Below, piece after piece: positions 48,140 to 59,580 of a stretch of DNA of 64,000 bases. The notes under the pieces are model-generated. The model did no database searches and was not told the DNA's origin. It saw only the letters and a program-made list of their open reading frames with translations. This DNA comes from Stictocephala bisonia (lineage: Eukaryota > Arthropoda > Insecta > Hemiptera > Membracidae), in the NCBI GenBank assembly GCA_035578905.1, contig JAQJVL010000004.1, positions 4,197,582 to 4,261,581 on the forward strand. The letters are read 5' to 3'. Position 1 is the stretch's first letter. Each line of letters starts with the position of its first letter. Made by a program: the position numbers and the translations under genes.

Positions 48140-48560
48140 TAAAGTATAGGTTGATTGTTCATTTAGTTCTTGTCTCAGTGTATTCTCTATTGTCTTCCAT
48201 TTTGGGAACTCCTCCCGTATGGTGTAGAGTGGGTGATTTATAAGCCAGTTGGTCATTGTAGTTTTCAGGAAGTTTCCTCAGGTATGCAGGCAGCTTGTTA
48301 CATATACTGCTCCTCTCTCTACAATGGTTTGATTTCGTTGAGACTAACATGTTATGGTGCAAGGGAGATTATTTATGTGTCTTGTATTTTACTAGTTATG
48401 GTCAGTATATCTATAATGACCTGTAAGTACTAAAAAAAAGGTTTCAATATAAATAGCTATGACTGTAAGAATTTTTAAGTTGAAGTATTTTCTGCAACTA
48501 TCCTGTGTTCTTGGCCAGCAGTATATCTAACAGCTCTTTTGTGGTAGATTTGTGGCTGTT
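48140..48560 (-). mobile_element. Non-LTR retrotransposon 3' fragment (Jockey/CR1-type)
   Basis: Minus-strand frames give AVRYTAGQEHRIVAENT and, downstream, SSICNKLPAYLRKLPENYND and a tail ...FPKWKTIENTLRQELN-like with shifts. These are the last two conserved blocks of Jockey/CR1-type ORF2. The sequence is degenerate. Part of it (about 48405-48530) recurs at about 48850-48970 in the loop of the neighbouring foldback. Confidence 0.65.
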
Positions 48561-48700
48561 GCACTGCTCCAGCAATAAACCTGTATCTTAAATGTGACTC
48601 AAAGAATAGAAAAGACAAAAATCTGTATTGTAACAGGCAGTACATTACAAGATTTAAAAGAAAGAGTAGTGGTCAAACAATAACTCATTGATATTACGCT

Positions 48701-49132
48701 ATTAGTATATTGGAGAGATAGGACATCAGCAAACTTACCTTAGAAGACAAGTTCACTAACACCAGAGTAGTAGTAACATACACAAAAGAATCACATAATC
48801 ACACAAATGTTCAGTACCACTGGCACTTTCTTCACGTGAGTACAGAGAGTAAATCTATATTGACCTGTAAGTACAAAAAAAAAAAAAAAGTCAATATAAA
48901 TAGCTATGACTGTGAGGATTTTTAAGTTGAAATATGTTTTTCAACTATCCTGTGTTCTTGACCAGCGGTATATCTATATTCATTCTCTCTCTACTCAGTG
49001 AAGAAAGTGCCAGTGGTACTGAAAATTTGTGTGATTTTGTGATTCTTTTGTGTATGTTACTACTGCTCTGGTGTTAGTGAACTTGTCTACTAAGGTAAGT
49101 TTGCTGACGTCCTATCTCCCCAACATACTAAT
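48701..49132. mobile_element. Foldback element, family F, about 150-bp arms
   Basis: The left arm (48701-48845) begins ATTAGTATATTGGAGAGATA. The right arm (48980-49132) is its inverted copy (ATTAGTATGTTGGGGAGATA on the minus strand) with few differences. Both contain AAGTTCACTAACACCAGAG and TACCACTGGCACTTTCTTC. The loop holds a segment also found at 48405-48530, part of a non-LTR fragment. No transposase is present. Confidence 0.8.
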
Positions 49133-49191
49133 TTCTGGCCTAGTGCCCTTTAACCTAACCTAAAATTGATATTACGTTATAATACTCTTAA

Positions 49192-49849
49192 CACGTTCAT
49201 TGCGGGTGACGCACCGGTGCGTCAGCCATGTTCCTACTGGGATGTGCGTGATGCACCAGTGCGTCCACTTTGAAGTGCTTCTTGTATTTATCAGGGTGCT
49301 CCCAGCTTTTGGTATAGAAAGATGATATTTTGTGCGCATCGTCTAACAGTATTAAGAAGTATTACTGTGTAGTTAATTTCTTGAATTTGTTGTTAGATTT
49401 TTTGTAGTGAATTGAGTTTGTTTGTATACTTTGAATATGTAGTAAATGGTGTACATAATGTAACCTTTACATTGTAAATATTTAGGTTATTTATGGTGTT
49501 TATAACATGGCTACCTTCACGAAGTGTTCCTTTAGAACAGAATATGAGTTGTAGTGAGTCAGAAGTCAGTGAGTTTACAGTTTGAAGATATATCGGGAGA
49601 TTCAAATTTTTTTATTATGGCTTCTGATGATGAATAAGTAGACTGGAATAGAATGGACCGGTGGGTTGAGGGGGATTAAATATTGTAAATACCTGTCATA
49701 TGAACTAAAAATAATGTATGAATTGCACATGTATCAATTATACTTGTCACTATCTTGAAATATGTGAGCGTGCGGCTGTAGTGCTGAGCTGGGCAAGGCA
49801 ACGCTACACCATGCGTTATGGGCCTAGATGCGCTGCTGCAGCGAATGTG
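49192..49849 (+). mobile_element. piggyBac-type element B, non-autonomous
   Basis: Flanked by TTAA (49188-49191, 49850-49853). The tips are CACGTTCATTGCGG and, inverted, CACATTCGCTGCAG. A perfect 16-bp palindrome GACGCACCGGTGCGTC lies at 49208-49223, exactly 16 bp from the tip, and a near copy GATGCACCAGTGCGTC at 49250-49265. A short reading region around 49506-49640 (Met-rich start, then SESEVSEFT) may be the relic of an acidic transposase N-terminus. Length 658 bp. Confidence 0.88.
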
Positions 49850-50000
49850 TTAAATAATCATAGTTTAATAACAACTCATTATACATATAAATAATCAATA
49901 GAAAGTTACTGACCTGCATCTTATAAATGGCTACTCTAACGACCTCCAGGTATTAGTGAGCCAAACTGATAATACTCGTGGCTCCTATAGGTTTATAGCT

Positions 50001-50144
50001 AAAAACAAAACAAAAAATTCTCTTTCATAATAATCACCACTTATAGATATGTTATTTTAATTTTAGGACATGAAAAACAAAACAAAAAATTCTCTTTCAT
50101 AATAATCATCACTTAAAAATATGTTATTTTAATTTTAGGACATA
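50001..50144. repeat. 72-bp direct tandem duplication
   Basis: The block starting AAAAACAAAACAAAAAATTC recurs 72 bp later at 50073. Both copies end with TTTTAATTTTAGGACAT, an acceptor-like sequence. Copies are nearly identical, so the duplication is recent. Confidence 0.9.
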
Positions 50145-50489
50145 TGAATAAAATTTTACAAGTAAGGAAACTTTAAAAACTTAAATATATAAAATGAAAA
50201 AGAAAATTGAAATTGATAACAAAGATGAAAATTCACTCTAGATTTACTTAATTTGCTACAGTTTATTTTTTTATAAACTGGCCATACTACTTGATGTGTA
50301 GCTAGTCAATTTCCAACAGTTACAAATGTAATAATGTAAGCATTTTTTGGTAATAAAATCATTTATTAATTTATTCTTTTCAGAAGTGTTAGAAATATTT
50401 AAAATTCCAAAACATTCACTTTAAAATTTAGATAGATTCCATTTGATGTTGACTTTTATCAGCAACTATTTCAAAAATTGTAAATTATA
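50145..50489. other. Intron, AT-rich
   Basis: Nothing recognisable. Confidence 0.5.
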
Positions 50490-50960
50490 TACTATAAGTG
50501 GAGAGGGGACGTGTGACACAGTCCTTACAAAACCCAAATACACATAGCTTTGCACATATGTTAATATGCGGCTTCTAGGATAGATTGTTGTCTAAGAATA
50601 CTCCAATGTATTTTGCAGAGCTTGGTGTATAAGTTTCAGGAAGTCCCTCAAGAACATTTTTTGTAAATGTGAGCATAATTTGCTAAATTTTAGACCAGGT
50701 CATTTAAGTGACAATAACGCTTAGCCATTTATTAGCATTATGTGTGCGTCAGCATCCAGTTCATATTTACTTTTTCTTCCCAAAATAAGGACAGTATCAT
50801 CAGCAATCATTACGGTTATAGAGAAGGCTTAAGGATGTCTTGTGAAGTAGGTGGTAAAAAGTATATACAACACAGGCACGAGAACTGATCCTTGTGGACA
50901 CCTAGTAATCAGTAGGTGTTTCGTCACCTGAAAAAGTTTCAGTTGATCTATTATTAGCTG
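50490..50960 (-). pseudogene. Non-LTR reverse transcriptase relic
   Basis: Broken minus-strand frames give RCPQGSVLVPVLY (RT motif B), then MIADDTVLILGRKSKYELD (catalytic ADD in motif C), then ALQNTLEYS/AKYIGVFLDNNLS (thumb). The order is right for a Jockey-like RT. Several stops and shifts show it is dead. Confidence 0.75.
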
Positions 50961-51039
50961 AAATCAAGGAAGTAAAATTGTAATTATGCACCCTTATAGT
51001 TTATCTAGATTTGTTTTTAATGAAACCAATTTTTTTTAT

Positions 51040-51160
51040 GTTTTACGATTGGGAGGGTCAGGCTTCAATACCTGGTGACGGCCCCCAAGCCAAAAGGCTT
51101 ATTGCGCACCCTCCTTTACAGGACTTTCAACCTTATGAAACCTGGTTGATTGTGAGTTTT
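51040..51160 (-). mobile_element. 3' fragment related to the I/LOA-type element
   Basis: GGCTTATTGCGCACCCTCCT followed by TTACAGG and AAACCTGG aligns with the 3' UTR and ORF2 end of the element at about 39393-39447 (GGCTTATTGTGCACCCTCTT). It is a short, 5'-truncated or eroded copy in the same orientation. Confidence 0.6.
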
Positions 51161-51269
51161 AAGTTGTTTTTCATTTCATGATCTAGAAGTGATTAATTGG
51201 TAAAAATGAGATGGGCTTCAAACAGTAAATAACTGATGCCTTCAATTGTTCGTTTAATTTTATATTTTG

Positions 51270-51980
51270 GCTATACTTTGTCAACTTTGCTCATCGTTTA
51301 TCACTGGAACAATGCTGTTTTTTAACACGTCTAAGTATTTAACCCTAGTTAAGTTGGCATCAATAAAGAAAGGCCCAACAACTGAATTTCCCAAAATACC
51401 TGCCCATACATTACATTTTTGTGGCTGTTGCGTATGGGCTTCAACCATCCAGTGGGGGTGTTAACGTTAGTTTGCTCAGTAACGGCAGCTGTGCCGATTG
51501 ACTATTCTATCAAGTAGAATGATATTTCATCACTAAAACATATCTGGGATATTAAATTATTATTCTATTCAATCTTCTGCAACATTTCCTCACAAAACTG
51601 AAGCCTTCGGTCATGGTCATCTTCATTTAATTCCTAATACAGTTTTACTTTGTATGGGTGGAATTCGTGTCACTTTATGTACAGTATATTTTGAAATTCC
51701 AACCTCAAGTGCAGTGGAATGCAGTGATTCATGTAGATTTGCAGCATAATTTACTAAAACTTGAATTTGAACCTCTTCTTTCATAATGGCAGTGTCCTGA
51801 TCGTGGAGCATCTTTGACATTAAAAATTGTTGACAATTTGTTAACTAAACGTCTAATGTATGCCCTGTCTACTGGTCTATCCAGATAGGAAGCAATGAAT
51901 AAACAAACTACGCCATGATAATTTCTCTTAGCTTCACCATAAAACAATATCATCATCACTAATTTATCCTCATTTGACAA
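51270..51980 (-). pseudogene. Transposase relic with DUF4817-type HTH, IS630/Tc1-mariner-like
   Basis: From ATG 51980: MSNEDKLVMMILFYGEAKRN, then LDRPVDRAYIRRLVNKLSTI, then VKDAPRSGH, a frameshift, then LVNYAANLHESLHSTALEVG and ISKYTVHKV. This is the order of the helix-turn-helix region in insect transposase-like proteins with the domain often called DUF4817 (YGEAxxN...RLVxxLxxTGSVxDxPRSGR). Further down, HDRRLQFCEEML and ICFSDEISF contain the first catalytic Asp of the DDE core, followed by broken frames (VMYGQVFWEI). Multiple stops and shifts are present and the C-terminus is lost. Confidence 0.78.
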
Positions 51981-52266
51981 ACCATTTTTATCACATTAAA
52001 AACAAGATGAAATGTTACACAGTGATAGAACTGAATGCGTTTCACACACTACCTGGTAACCAATAAGAGATAACATTAGCCATTGGTATTCCCAGGCTTC
52101 CCTTCTGGACTTCGGTCAGATTAAACAAAACCAAATGAATGCTAGGTTATTCATGTTTGTTGGTGTTTTTTTATGTTTGTAATAATATGTGTTATGATTT
52201 GGTGTCATAAGGTCTCAAAATTAATTGGTGGGTGAATGTTCTATCAGCCCTACAATAACTGTAAAT

Positions 52267-53174
52267 TAGGGGTGTGCGAGTACTCAAAACTTCGAGTATT
52301 TGATCGAGTATTTTACTACTTGAACTCGACTCGAAGCTTCCAAAACTACTCGAAGTTCAATTGAGTAGTTGTATTTCACGAAATATCATATTTATCTTAG
52401 TTTAGTTTAAAGAGTAAATAGTTTTATAAGTATTAAATAAAAAATATGCGCTTCCTTGTGTTTTATTTTACCCTTAAGTATACGCTATCAGTTTGGTACG
52501 CGTAATTATGAACAAACAATACGCCTAAGAATAGGTAGTACACGACGACAGTCAAATGAACTAGTCGACGAAGTGAACAAGTTCGGTCATTATGATTTGA
52601 ACTAGTTCAATTCAAAGTGAACAATAGAGCTGGAAAGGTAGCGATCTGACATGTTGGTTATCTAGTCTAATAGTCACTTGTAAGCTAACTTAAAATAGCG
52701 TGAATAAAATAGAAGTGCTGGTTAGTGTCTTTATGACCCAAGAAAGGGAACGAAAAATCCGGTTCAAGATGCTCAAAAAGACCTGTTACCGATACAAATC
52801 TAATAGTCTGTACGCCGTGGAAATTATGCATATTTTCTATCATATAAAAAATACCGTTCAATCAAAAGGGTACCGAGAACGGGTCACTTTACATCCCAAG
52901 AATCGAACTTCCAATCTTTTCCAGGTGAAAGTTCATCTCGGTTGTAGTATATGTACGTGCAAGGAACCGTTCAGTTCCTTTTCGGAACTGAAATTATCGT
53001 ATATTTCTTGCTAGTCGATTGAGGTCTGTTTTCTTTTTTAATCTAAGCAGGGAATCGTCCAATGATTTGACGTAAGAAAATACTGTATCATATCATATAA
53101 ATTATGGTAATGGCGTTCTAGCAGCGTGTGACACAACATTATTGATTTATTTTCCATCAAATAAAAAATAGATG

Positions 53175-53221
<47 letters not shown>

Positions 53222-54595
53222 GTGGTGAACGTCTATTAATTATTATTCAGAAAACGCATTAGATCGCCAAAACTGTGTCTAATATTTGTGCATACGATAT
53301 TTTTTCCTGTCAAATTGTTGAACGGTTTTCTGACTAGGTTAGACAATAAAACGGAGTGTAAAATATGGTAAAGTACGATAATTTTGATTCGTAAACTCAC
53401 TGAACGGGCCCCTGTTCACATTGACGTCAATGTAAATTGTAAAACAATCAGGAATCAACCCAAGTGAGGGAAAAACATGTTGAAGACCTTTTCTAAACAA
53501 AATAAGACGAATTTAGAGATTCGGAAAATAATTTTTATTGAACCGAAGCCTTATCAAACGTCTCGTTTTTTATTCATAAGTTTATAATTAAGCTATCCAA
53601 AATCTTCACTGTATCACTAGTTGCACTTAGCTGATAATTCAGTCTGCATCTCATCGCCAATATCAGCTAGACCTGTTATATTAGCCGACTACGTCTATGG
53701 TTTTCATTCGGTTTTCATGAATTTCTCATTATGACATAATTATTTATCTGTTGTTCAGTGTAGCCTCATGTATTGAAGTAGTTTCAAGTTGCATATATTT
53801 TATTAGCGATCATAATTTAAAAACTAATTCATCCTAAGCGCTTTAACATTTATTCTTAGTAAACCGCTTAGTTATTTTTACCAATCGATTGAACTACAGT
53901 CTTTGTCATCCAGATTTTCAAATTTGATTATGTAATTCAGAGCTTATTTCCGGTTAGTTGTAACCTTGTTATTACTGAATTAAATACCCACAAAATACAG
54001 ATCCACTCTTCTTGGCGTGTACACAATCAACTTTTTGTTGAGAAGAGGAAATTCTGAAAGCAAATGACTGCATTTGGCGATGACGCCTGAATTTTAGCAT
54101 CAGTTTGGTTGGATGCAGCTTTTGCCAACAAGATTCACTACGTTTTCGCGGTACACTTTGAACTGAACCACCAGATAAACATACCGGCTGTGAAACAGTA
54201 TAATTGGGTTGCATATAAGAGTGAACAGATTAAATCTTTATAATCCACGTTATTTCAATTAATAATATACTTTCTTAATTTCTTACATAATATTAGTTCT
54301 GAAAAAAGGAAAAAGGTTAAACAAAACAATGCCACATAAAAATGTTGGAAGACAGGAAGTGCTGAAAAAGGTTTTATTTATCAAATGTTACAGTTACAAA
54401 CAACAAATGAAAATTATTATGTTCAGTTTAGATGTATATATTTACGAATCTGGCAAATCTTAACATAGGCTTAGGATGGTGTCTGCCTTTTACAGTTGTT
54501 TTGGGTTAACAGGAAATCCTTCTGAAAATACTCGATACTCGAAAAAATGCCAACTACTCGACTAGAACTCAAAAATCACTACTCACAAATCCCTA
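52267..54595. mobile_element. hAT-like element, non-autonomous, 2.3 kb
   Basis: The left end TAGGGGTGTGCGAGTACTC and right end (inverted) TAGGGATTTGTGAGTAGTG are imperfect inverted repeats of hAT type. Subterminal ACTCGA/TCGAGT repeats crowd both ends, as is common for hAT. The interruption of the host MITE-like sequence at these points confirms the borders. I cannot show a clean 8-bp target duplication. No hAT transposase is visible. A 104-residue plus frame (52700-53014) and an 80-residue minus frame (53972-54214) are unrecognised. A TA microsatellite lies at 53171-53220. Confidence 0.7.
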
Positions 54596-54832
54596 CAAAT
54601 ATAATTGCGGTGGTTTTATGAAACAATTCCAACTTTCATTAGCCACCAAATTTGATAAAGTAACATTAGAGACCTCTAAGTCTGTGCCATTCTTCTTCTT
54701 CTTTTTATAATACCTTAAAAAATGAGGTGTCACCTGCTAGGAGTTCCTCCTATTAAACATTTTGACTCACCACCAAACCACCCTCGGAGGTTACCATTTT
54801 TGGAGGCTGGAGTCAACAATTTTCATACTTAA

Positions 54833-55548
54833 CACGTTGACTGCTATACATGTTAGACCTATACCACGTCTATATCTGAAAGTTAAAAACAAAAAAACTA
54901 CTCAGCATTAGTGTTTTCAGATGCTAATTTGAGATCAGGAAGTCGGTGGGATGGTTTATTGTTCATTCCCTGTCAGTAAAAATCCATGGGTCGGATCCGG
55001 GTCGTCAGCTCCTGGGGATGCGCCAAGAAGGCAAATGTATGGCAACATTTTCAAAATGCACCCAAACAATGTCACAAACACTTTATATTTCACTAAAAAC
55101 TAATTGTTATATATTTACAATATTTACAACGCCATCCAATAATATTTGTTCCTGTTTCCGGTCACTTCCAAGGTCATCATCACTTTCTTTACGATCAGCC
55201 ATTTTTATTTAAATTAACACTATTACTTCACTAAATAATAATAAGCTATATAAAACACTAATAAAAATAAACTATATACAAATATAATATAAGCAACTAC
55301 TCACTAAATACTATAAAAACAATAACGTGTATAAGAAAACTCAAAAAATCGCTAGGCGGAAACGACGAACACAAAAATATAGCACGTGTTGCACTGAAGG
55401 AGCGGGCGACATACAGTCCTCCCTCCACAAGAGCTGAGCTCACACTGCCTAGTATAAGAGAACATTGCAGCGCGACACGGATCCGGGGCACGCGCACTCG
55501 GCGCTCGGCCACGCGGGACCCGGAACCGGGTCGTCAGCACTCAACGTG
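54833..55548 (-). mobile_element. piggyBac-type element C, deletion derivative
   Basis: Flanked by TTAA (54829-54832, 55549-55552). The tips are CACGTTGACTGCT and, inverted, CACGTTGAGTGCT. Exactly 16 bp from the right tip is GACCCGGAACCGGGTC (55517-55532), with a related GACACGGATCCGGGGC at 55474-55489. A half-conserved site lies at 54988-55003, 155 bp from the left tip. On the minus strand an ATG at 55202 opens MADRKESDDDLGSDRKQEQI and stops soon after, consistent with the acidic N-terminus of a deleted transposase. Length 716 bp. Confidence 0.9.
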
Positions 55549-55640
55549 TTAAAAAAACTTCTCTGTTGGTCTTATAAACATGCACTGAAGTAAATCACTA
55601 TTCATATTAAAGTTGATAGGGGGCTCTTTTAATAACCCTG

Positions 55641-56659
55641 TATGGTTTGCAATATTTTTTAACCAGATTGCAAAATGTATTTTTCGTTTATAAACTATGA
55701 AACATAAATTGTTTGAATGTGGGAATGCAAGGTACTGTATTTTTCATTTGGTGCAAACTTGGGTGTGTCTGTGGGAAAATGACAGGGACACTTTTTTGCA
55801 GAGGCCTTTTGAACAATATGTTAAAGTATCATACATCATACCAGGCTAGAAATTACCTAGAGCTCATACTGTGATCGCAAGGTTCTCAGGTAGGGTTGGA
55901 TTAAAAGTGTCAACACATTTTTCAAGTTTATTGGATAGCTATCACACCTGCCTTAATTGACAAACAAGCATTTAGTGATTAACTAGAATCTATATTTTCC
56001 GGTGACCGCATCAAGGTACTATCATTGATTTTACTATACATAGAAGATAGTTTCATCCAATGTTAAATTTTGAGGCACGGAATATGGGAGCGACTGTGGT
56101 GCAACGTGTCGTCAATCAAGTTAAAGAGGTCGAAATTGCCTCCAGTTTCGACTGTTCGGTTGCACAACCTGGGAGCAGTAAAGGAAACTAATCACTCCCT
56201 CCCATTCTCTCATTCTCTCTTCTTTCTTTTAAGACGCTCGTCCGGACTGTCGCCACTGCAGCTGTCTACTGTCGCCGATTGGCCTTGATAGTGGGTCAAA
56301 GTGGGATATTATTCCTTGTTGTGCTATGTCTTGCACGGAAAGAAATCGCAATCTTTTATTTAGGCCTTAAGAGTTTGTGAATATTAAAAATATTAGGGGA
56401 CTTTTTTTTGTTATTTTATCAATGTAAATAACAGTGTGTTACAGATGTTTAGTTAAAACATTATGCAATTTCTAAAATGATGTAAATACTACGTATTGTA
56501 AGTTTGTTGATATTTTAAGTAATTGTATATTTAGAAGTAGCAAGAAAAATGGTGGTAGTTCTAAATTGTTAAAGGCTAAGTTGTTAAGTCCCTGAATAAC
56601 ACCAACATTTTATATAAGCACATACCAAACATTTTATATAAATTTGAGAGACGTAAAAA
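55641..56659. other. Intron with GC-richer patch
   Basis: A patch at 56070-56310 is GC-richer and encodes a 72-residue plus frame without recognisable motif. It might be a 5' region of the retroelement fragment that follows. The remainder is AT-rich. Confidence 0.4.
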
Positions 56660-57303
56660 ATTATATAAAATTTCTACGAAAAGACCATATGACAGTTTTT
56701 CAAAATTATTTTGCAAAATGTACTAATGAATTAAATAATGTGATCAATTTTACAAAAAAACAATTATTATTCAACATTATTAGAAAACTGTAAAGGTGAT
56801 GTATCTGAGCAGTGGAAGGTAATAAATAACTTGACAAGTGGGTTTTCAAAGAAAATAGTTGAGCTAATTGAATTGCCAAACGGCGAAGTTATGCATGAGC
56901 CTTCGTCATTGATAAGATAAACAATCACCTTATCACAATCCAGTCTAGCCGTCCAGACGTACATTCCAATACCCTTCCACCTTTACGTACTTACTATCAA
57001 TATTCATTCCTTATAACTCCAACAGATTTAAATGAAATTAAGAGTATTGTTAAGCTTTTAAAAAATAAAAAATTAACTGGCTCTGACCAAATTAATGTAC
57101 ATTTACTGAAAAATATAATTTATGAGATTGTTATCTGTATTCTCTAAGGTTTTTGAAAAAACAATGATTAAAAGACTCCATAGTTATTTATCGAAGTTAA
57201 ATTTTCTTAATCCACGTCAATTCGGTTTTATCAAAGGAAAGTCATCTGAGGATGCGTTATTAGAAGTATCAGAAATAATTTATAACAATTTAATCATTCA
57301 TTA
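56660..57303 (+). pseudogene. Non-LTR retrotransposon fragment (pre-RT and RT start)
   Basis: Plus-strand frames read LLENCKGDVSEQWKVINNLT, then ITPTDLNEIKSIVKLLKNKK with SDQINVHLLKNI, then FEKTMIKRLHSYLSKLNFLN and PRQFGFIKGKSSEDALLEV. These are the linker after the endonuclease and the first RT motifs of a CR1/Jockey-type ORF2. A deletion removes the segment between LLKNI and the FEKTM block, and the element stops abruptly at 57303. It is in the same orientation as the host gene. Confidence 0.75.
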
Positions 57304-57479
57304 ACTTATCATCTGTCATATAGTTCACATTTAATACTAGAATTAACCCTTTATATTATTGAAATCATCATTCATTTGTTATCAAGTAATTAAAGCTTCT
57401 TGTCAGTATTGCATTGTTTAATTATTGCTGTATTTTTAACTATAAATGAATATCCCTTTTTGTTTAAAAGTAAATCGAA

Positions 57480-57780
57480 CTATTTGTCATAAATACCACA
57501 ATATTAAAATCTGCTTCCGGGTCACGCTGTGGACAGTGAAATGTGTGTGGTAGGCCTACCGAAAGTTTTAATATTCGTTGCTTTCCTCTTGTGTGAACTG
57601 TGTTTGTGAACTTTTAATTAATTTGTGACGCATACCACTTGGACTTATTTGTTTTCTTTAACCTGAAGATGCCATCCGTATTCACGGCGAAACATGTAGT
57701 TGTTATCACCATCACACACTGTGAACTGTTTGACGGAAGGTAAAGTAAACCTATTTTAGTCTATACCAGGATTGGCATTT
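57480..57780 (+). repeat. Penelope-like 3' tail with hairpin motif
   Basis: CTGAAGA (57663-57669), GCC (57671-57673), GGC (57686-57688) and GAAAC (57689-57693) followed by ATGTAG form the short tail motif common to many arthropod PLE copies and resembling a hammerhead core. No RT is adjacent. It looks like a solo tail or a 5'-truncated insertion. Confidence 0.5.
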
Positions 57781-59580
57781 TTTCTTTTTATTTGATATAA
57801 AGAGATGGAGATAAAGAGAAAATATTTGCTGTATTGATGATTTCATAAATAGTGGCGGAGTCATAAAATGAAAAAGACAAAAACATACACGCACACAATT
57901 CAGTTCTTCAATCGCGTTGCCGAAAATCGTGTAATAGGCCTACCTCACTCATTGGCCGTTAACGAGTTGCGCGCAATCCTACCTGCGTTAATTGCGATGT
58001 CCCAAGAAGGCCCCAAACCAGTACTCGAGTTGCGCGCAATACCGATCTCAGGTGGTCTGTCCAGTCTTGGCCGCTCAAAAATGCAACTTAGACCTCAAGC
58101 TGTGCTATAGAAATATTTCCGTAAATATCACAATCCACCAAAAATAACTTGAATTTTCACTGGTCTGATTCCGAATAGCACCAAACTTATACTACAAAAT
58201 AAGCACATATCTGCTTATATTCTGTTACTATTAAATTACAATAATTTTTAAACATGTATAGCCTATATTACTCCCCACAGTTCTAGAGTTGACGTGTTTG
58301 GTTATTAAAAAAAGGTCTCTGTTCTTCTACTTAGGATTAATTTATCTCATTTGAAAGTGTATGCTTATCATTAATACGATATATATATATATATATATTT
58401 GTTTCAATTTGAAACCATACTATTACAGTTCAAAATATGCGCAAAACCCAAATTTACATATTATTTTTTAACTATATTATTGTTTATTTGTAATAGTTAT
58501 TTGTTTATATAGTTTTGTTAGTTCTTGGCATTGTTTGTTCTGTTCATTCTCAGTTGTGTAAATAAGTCATATTCGAATTGTTAAAATTAAAAACGCCACA
58601 GAGTGCGGCTATAGTTAATTTTGTTATTATTTAGACTGTGGTTACTTAAAATTAGTTATTTCTTATGTTATTGCTGGTCACGCTACTTGTGAAGTGTTAC
58701 CAGTGTAATTCCAGAGTGTCTTTTCCAGAGAAATTGAAAATATAAATAAATTGCAGTTTATCCATACTTTCACATCTAGTAAAATATTAGTATGAAAAAC
58801 AGATGTGTTAACTTTAATTATATTCACCTTAGACATACTTTTTACAATGGTCTGATTCAATCAGTTTTATAAAACGGTAGTTTTTAAAGGGGGACATAAA
58901 CAAAATTTACAATAATTTCACAACCTGATTAAAATAATGAAAATTGTATCTAAATAATCAGTAGTCTAGGTATATTCTATCACGATAATATTTCCCAGTA
59001 TTATTCTATATAAATATCATAGGCCTAATTCAATATTTGTTTTGTCAAATAAATAAATAATGTCACATTTTTTAATATTTCACTATATTATATATTCCTG
59101 GAATATTTGCATATTAATTTCATAATTGAAAGGAGAGTCATTGATTGGATTTGAAAACAATTTATTTTTTAATCAGTTACCGAATATGAAAAAACTAATG
59201 ATTGAGTACAACAGTCGATTTAATCACCTAATCGATGGTTAAAATGCAATAAATAAAGATTTTTCAGATGGGCTAAATAATATGAAAATGTTTACTTAAA
59301 TCAGCAGTAATTATCGCCAGCATTGCCGATAAGTTGGCGGTCTATTCAAGTGAGTCTATTTACAAATACACGGTGTGTTAATCATATAAATCAATATGGT
59401 GTTTTAATTTATTCAGTTATAAATATTTCTTTATTCAATATGAATGTCACACTGAGTTTTACTGTAATAGTATCAACACAGTATTCTATATTATTCGAAA
59501 GAGATGCAAGCAAATATAAAAACAGAGAACCCGGATAAACGTTGGCAATATAAAATAACGTAAACAATTATCTAAGCAGG
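57781..59580. other. Intron, AT-rich, short TA microsatellite
   Basis: An 80-residue plus frame at 57868-58110 has no recognised motif, although the underlying DNA contains a partial duplication (GTTGCGCGCAAT at about 57965 and again at about 58028). A TA run lies at 58378-58400. Nothing else was recognised. Confidence 0.45.

Larger units (their letters stand above)
51170..55640 (-). mobile_element. Decayed CAGGGTG-type DNA transposon with nested insertions
   Basis: The right tip (ending 55640, followed by TA) and the stretches 55553-55640, 54596-54828 and 52080-52266 match consecutive parts of one arm of the palindromic MITE at 31467-32444. Further in, on the minus strand, lies a transposase relic (51980-51270). 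A 2.3-kb hAT-like element (52267-54595) and a piggyBac-type element (54833-55548) interrupt it. The left tip is not recognisable, so the element is truncated on that side. Confidence 0.8.

Noticed and set aside
52700..53014. 104-residue plus frame as a transposase
   Set aside because: No zinc finger, catalytic or dimerisation motif of hAT or any other transposase family is visible.
57868..58110. 80-residue plus frame
   Set aside because: No recognisable motif, AT-rich neighbours, no splice evidence. It contains an internal nucleotide duplication that inflates its apparent coding look.
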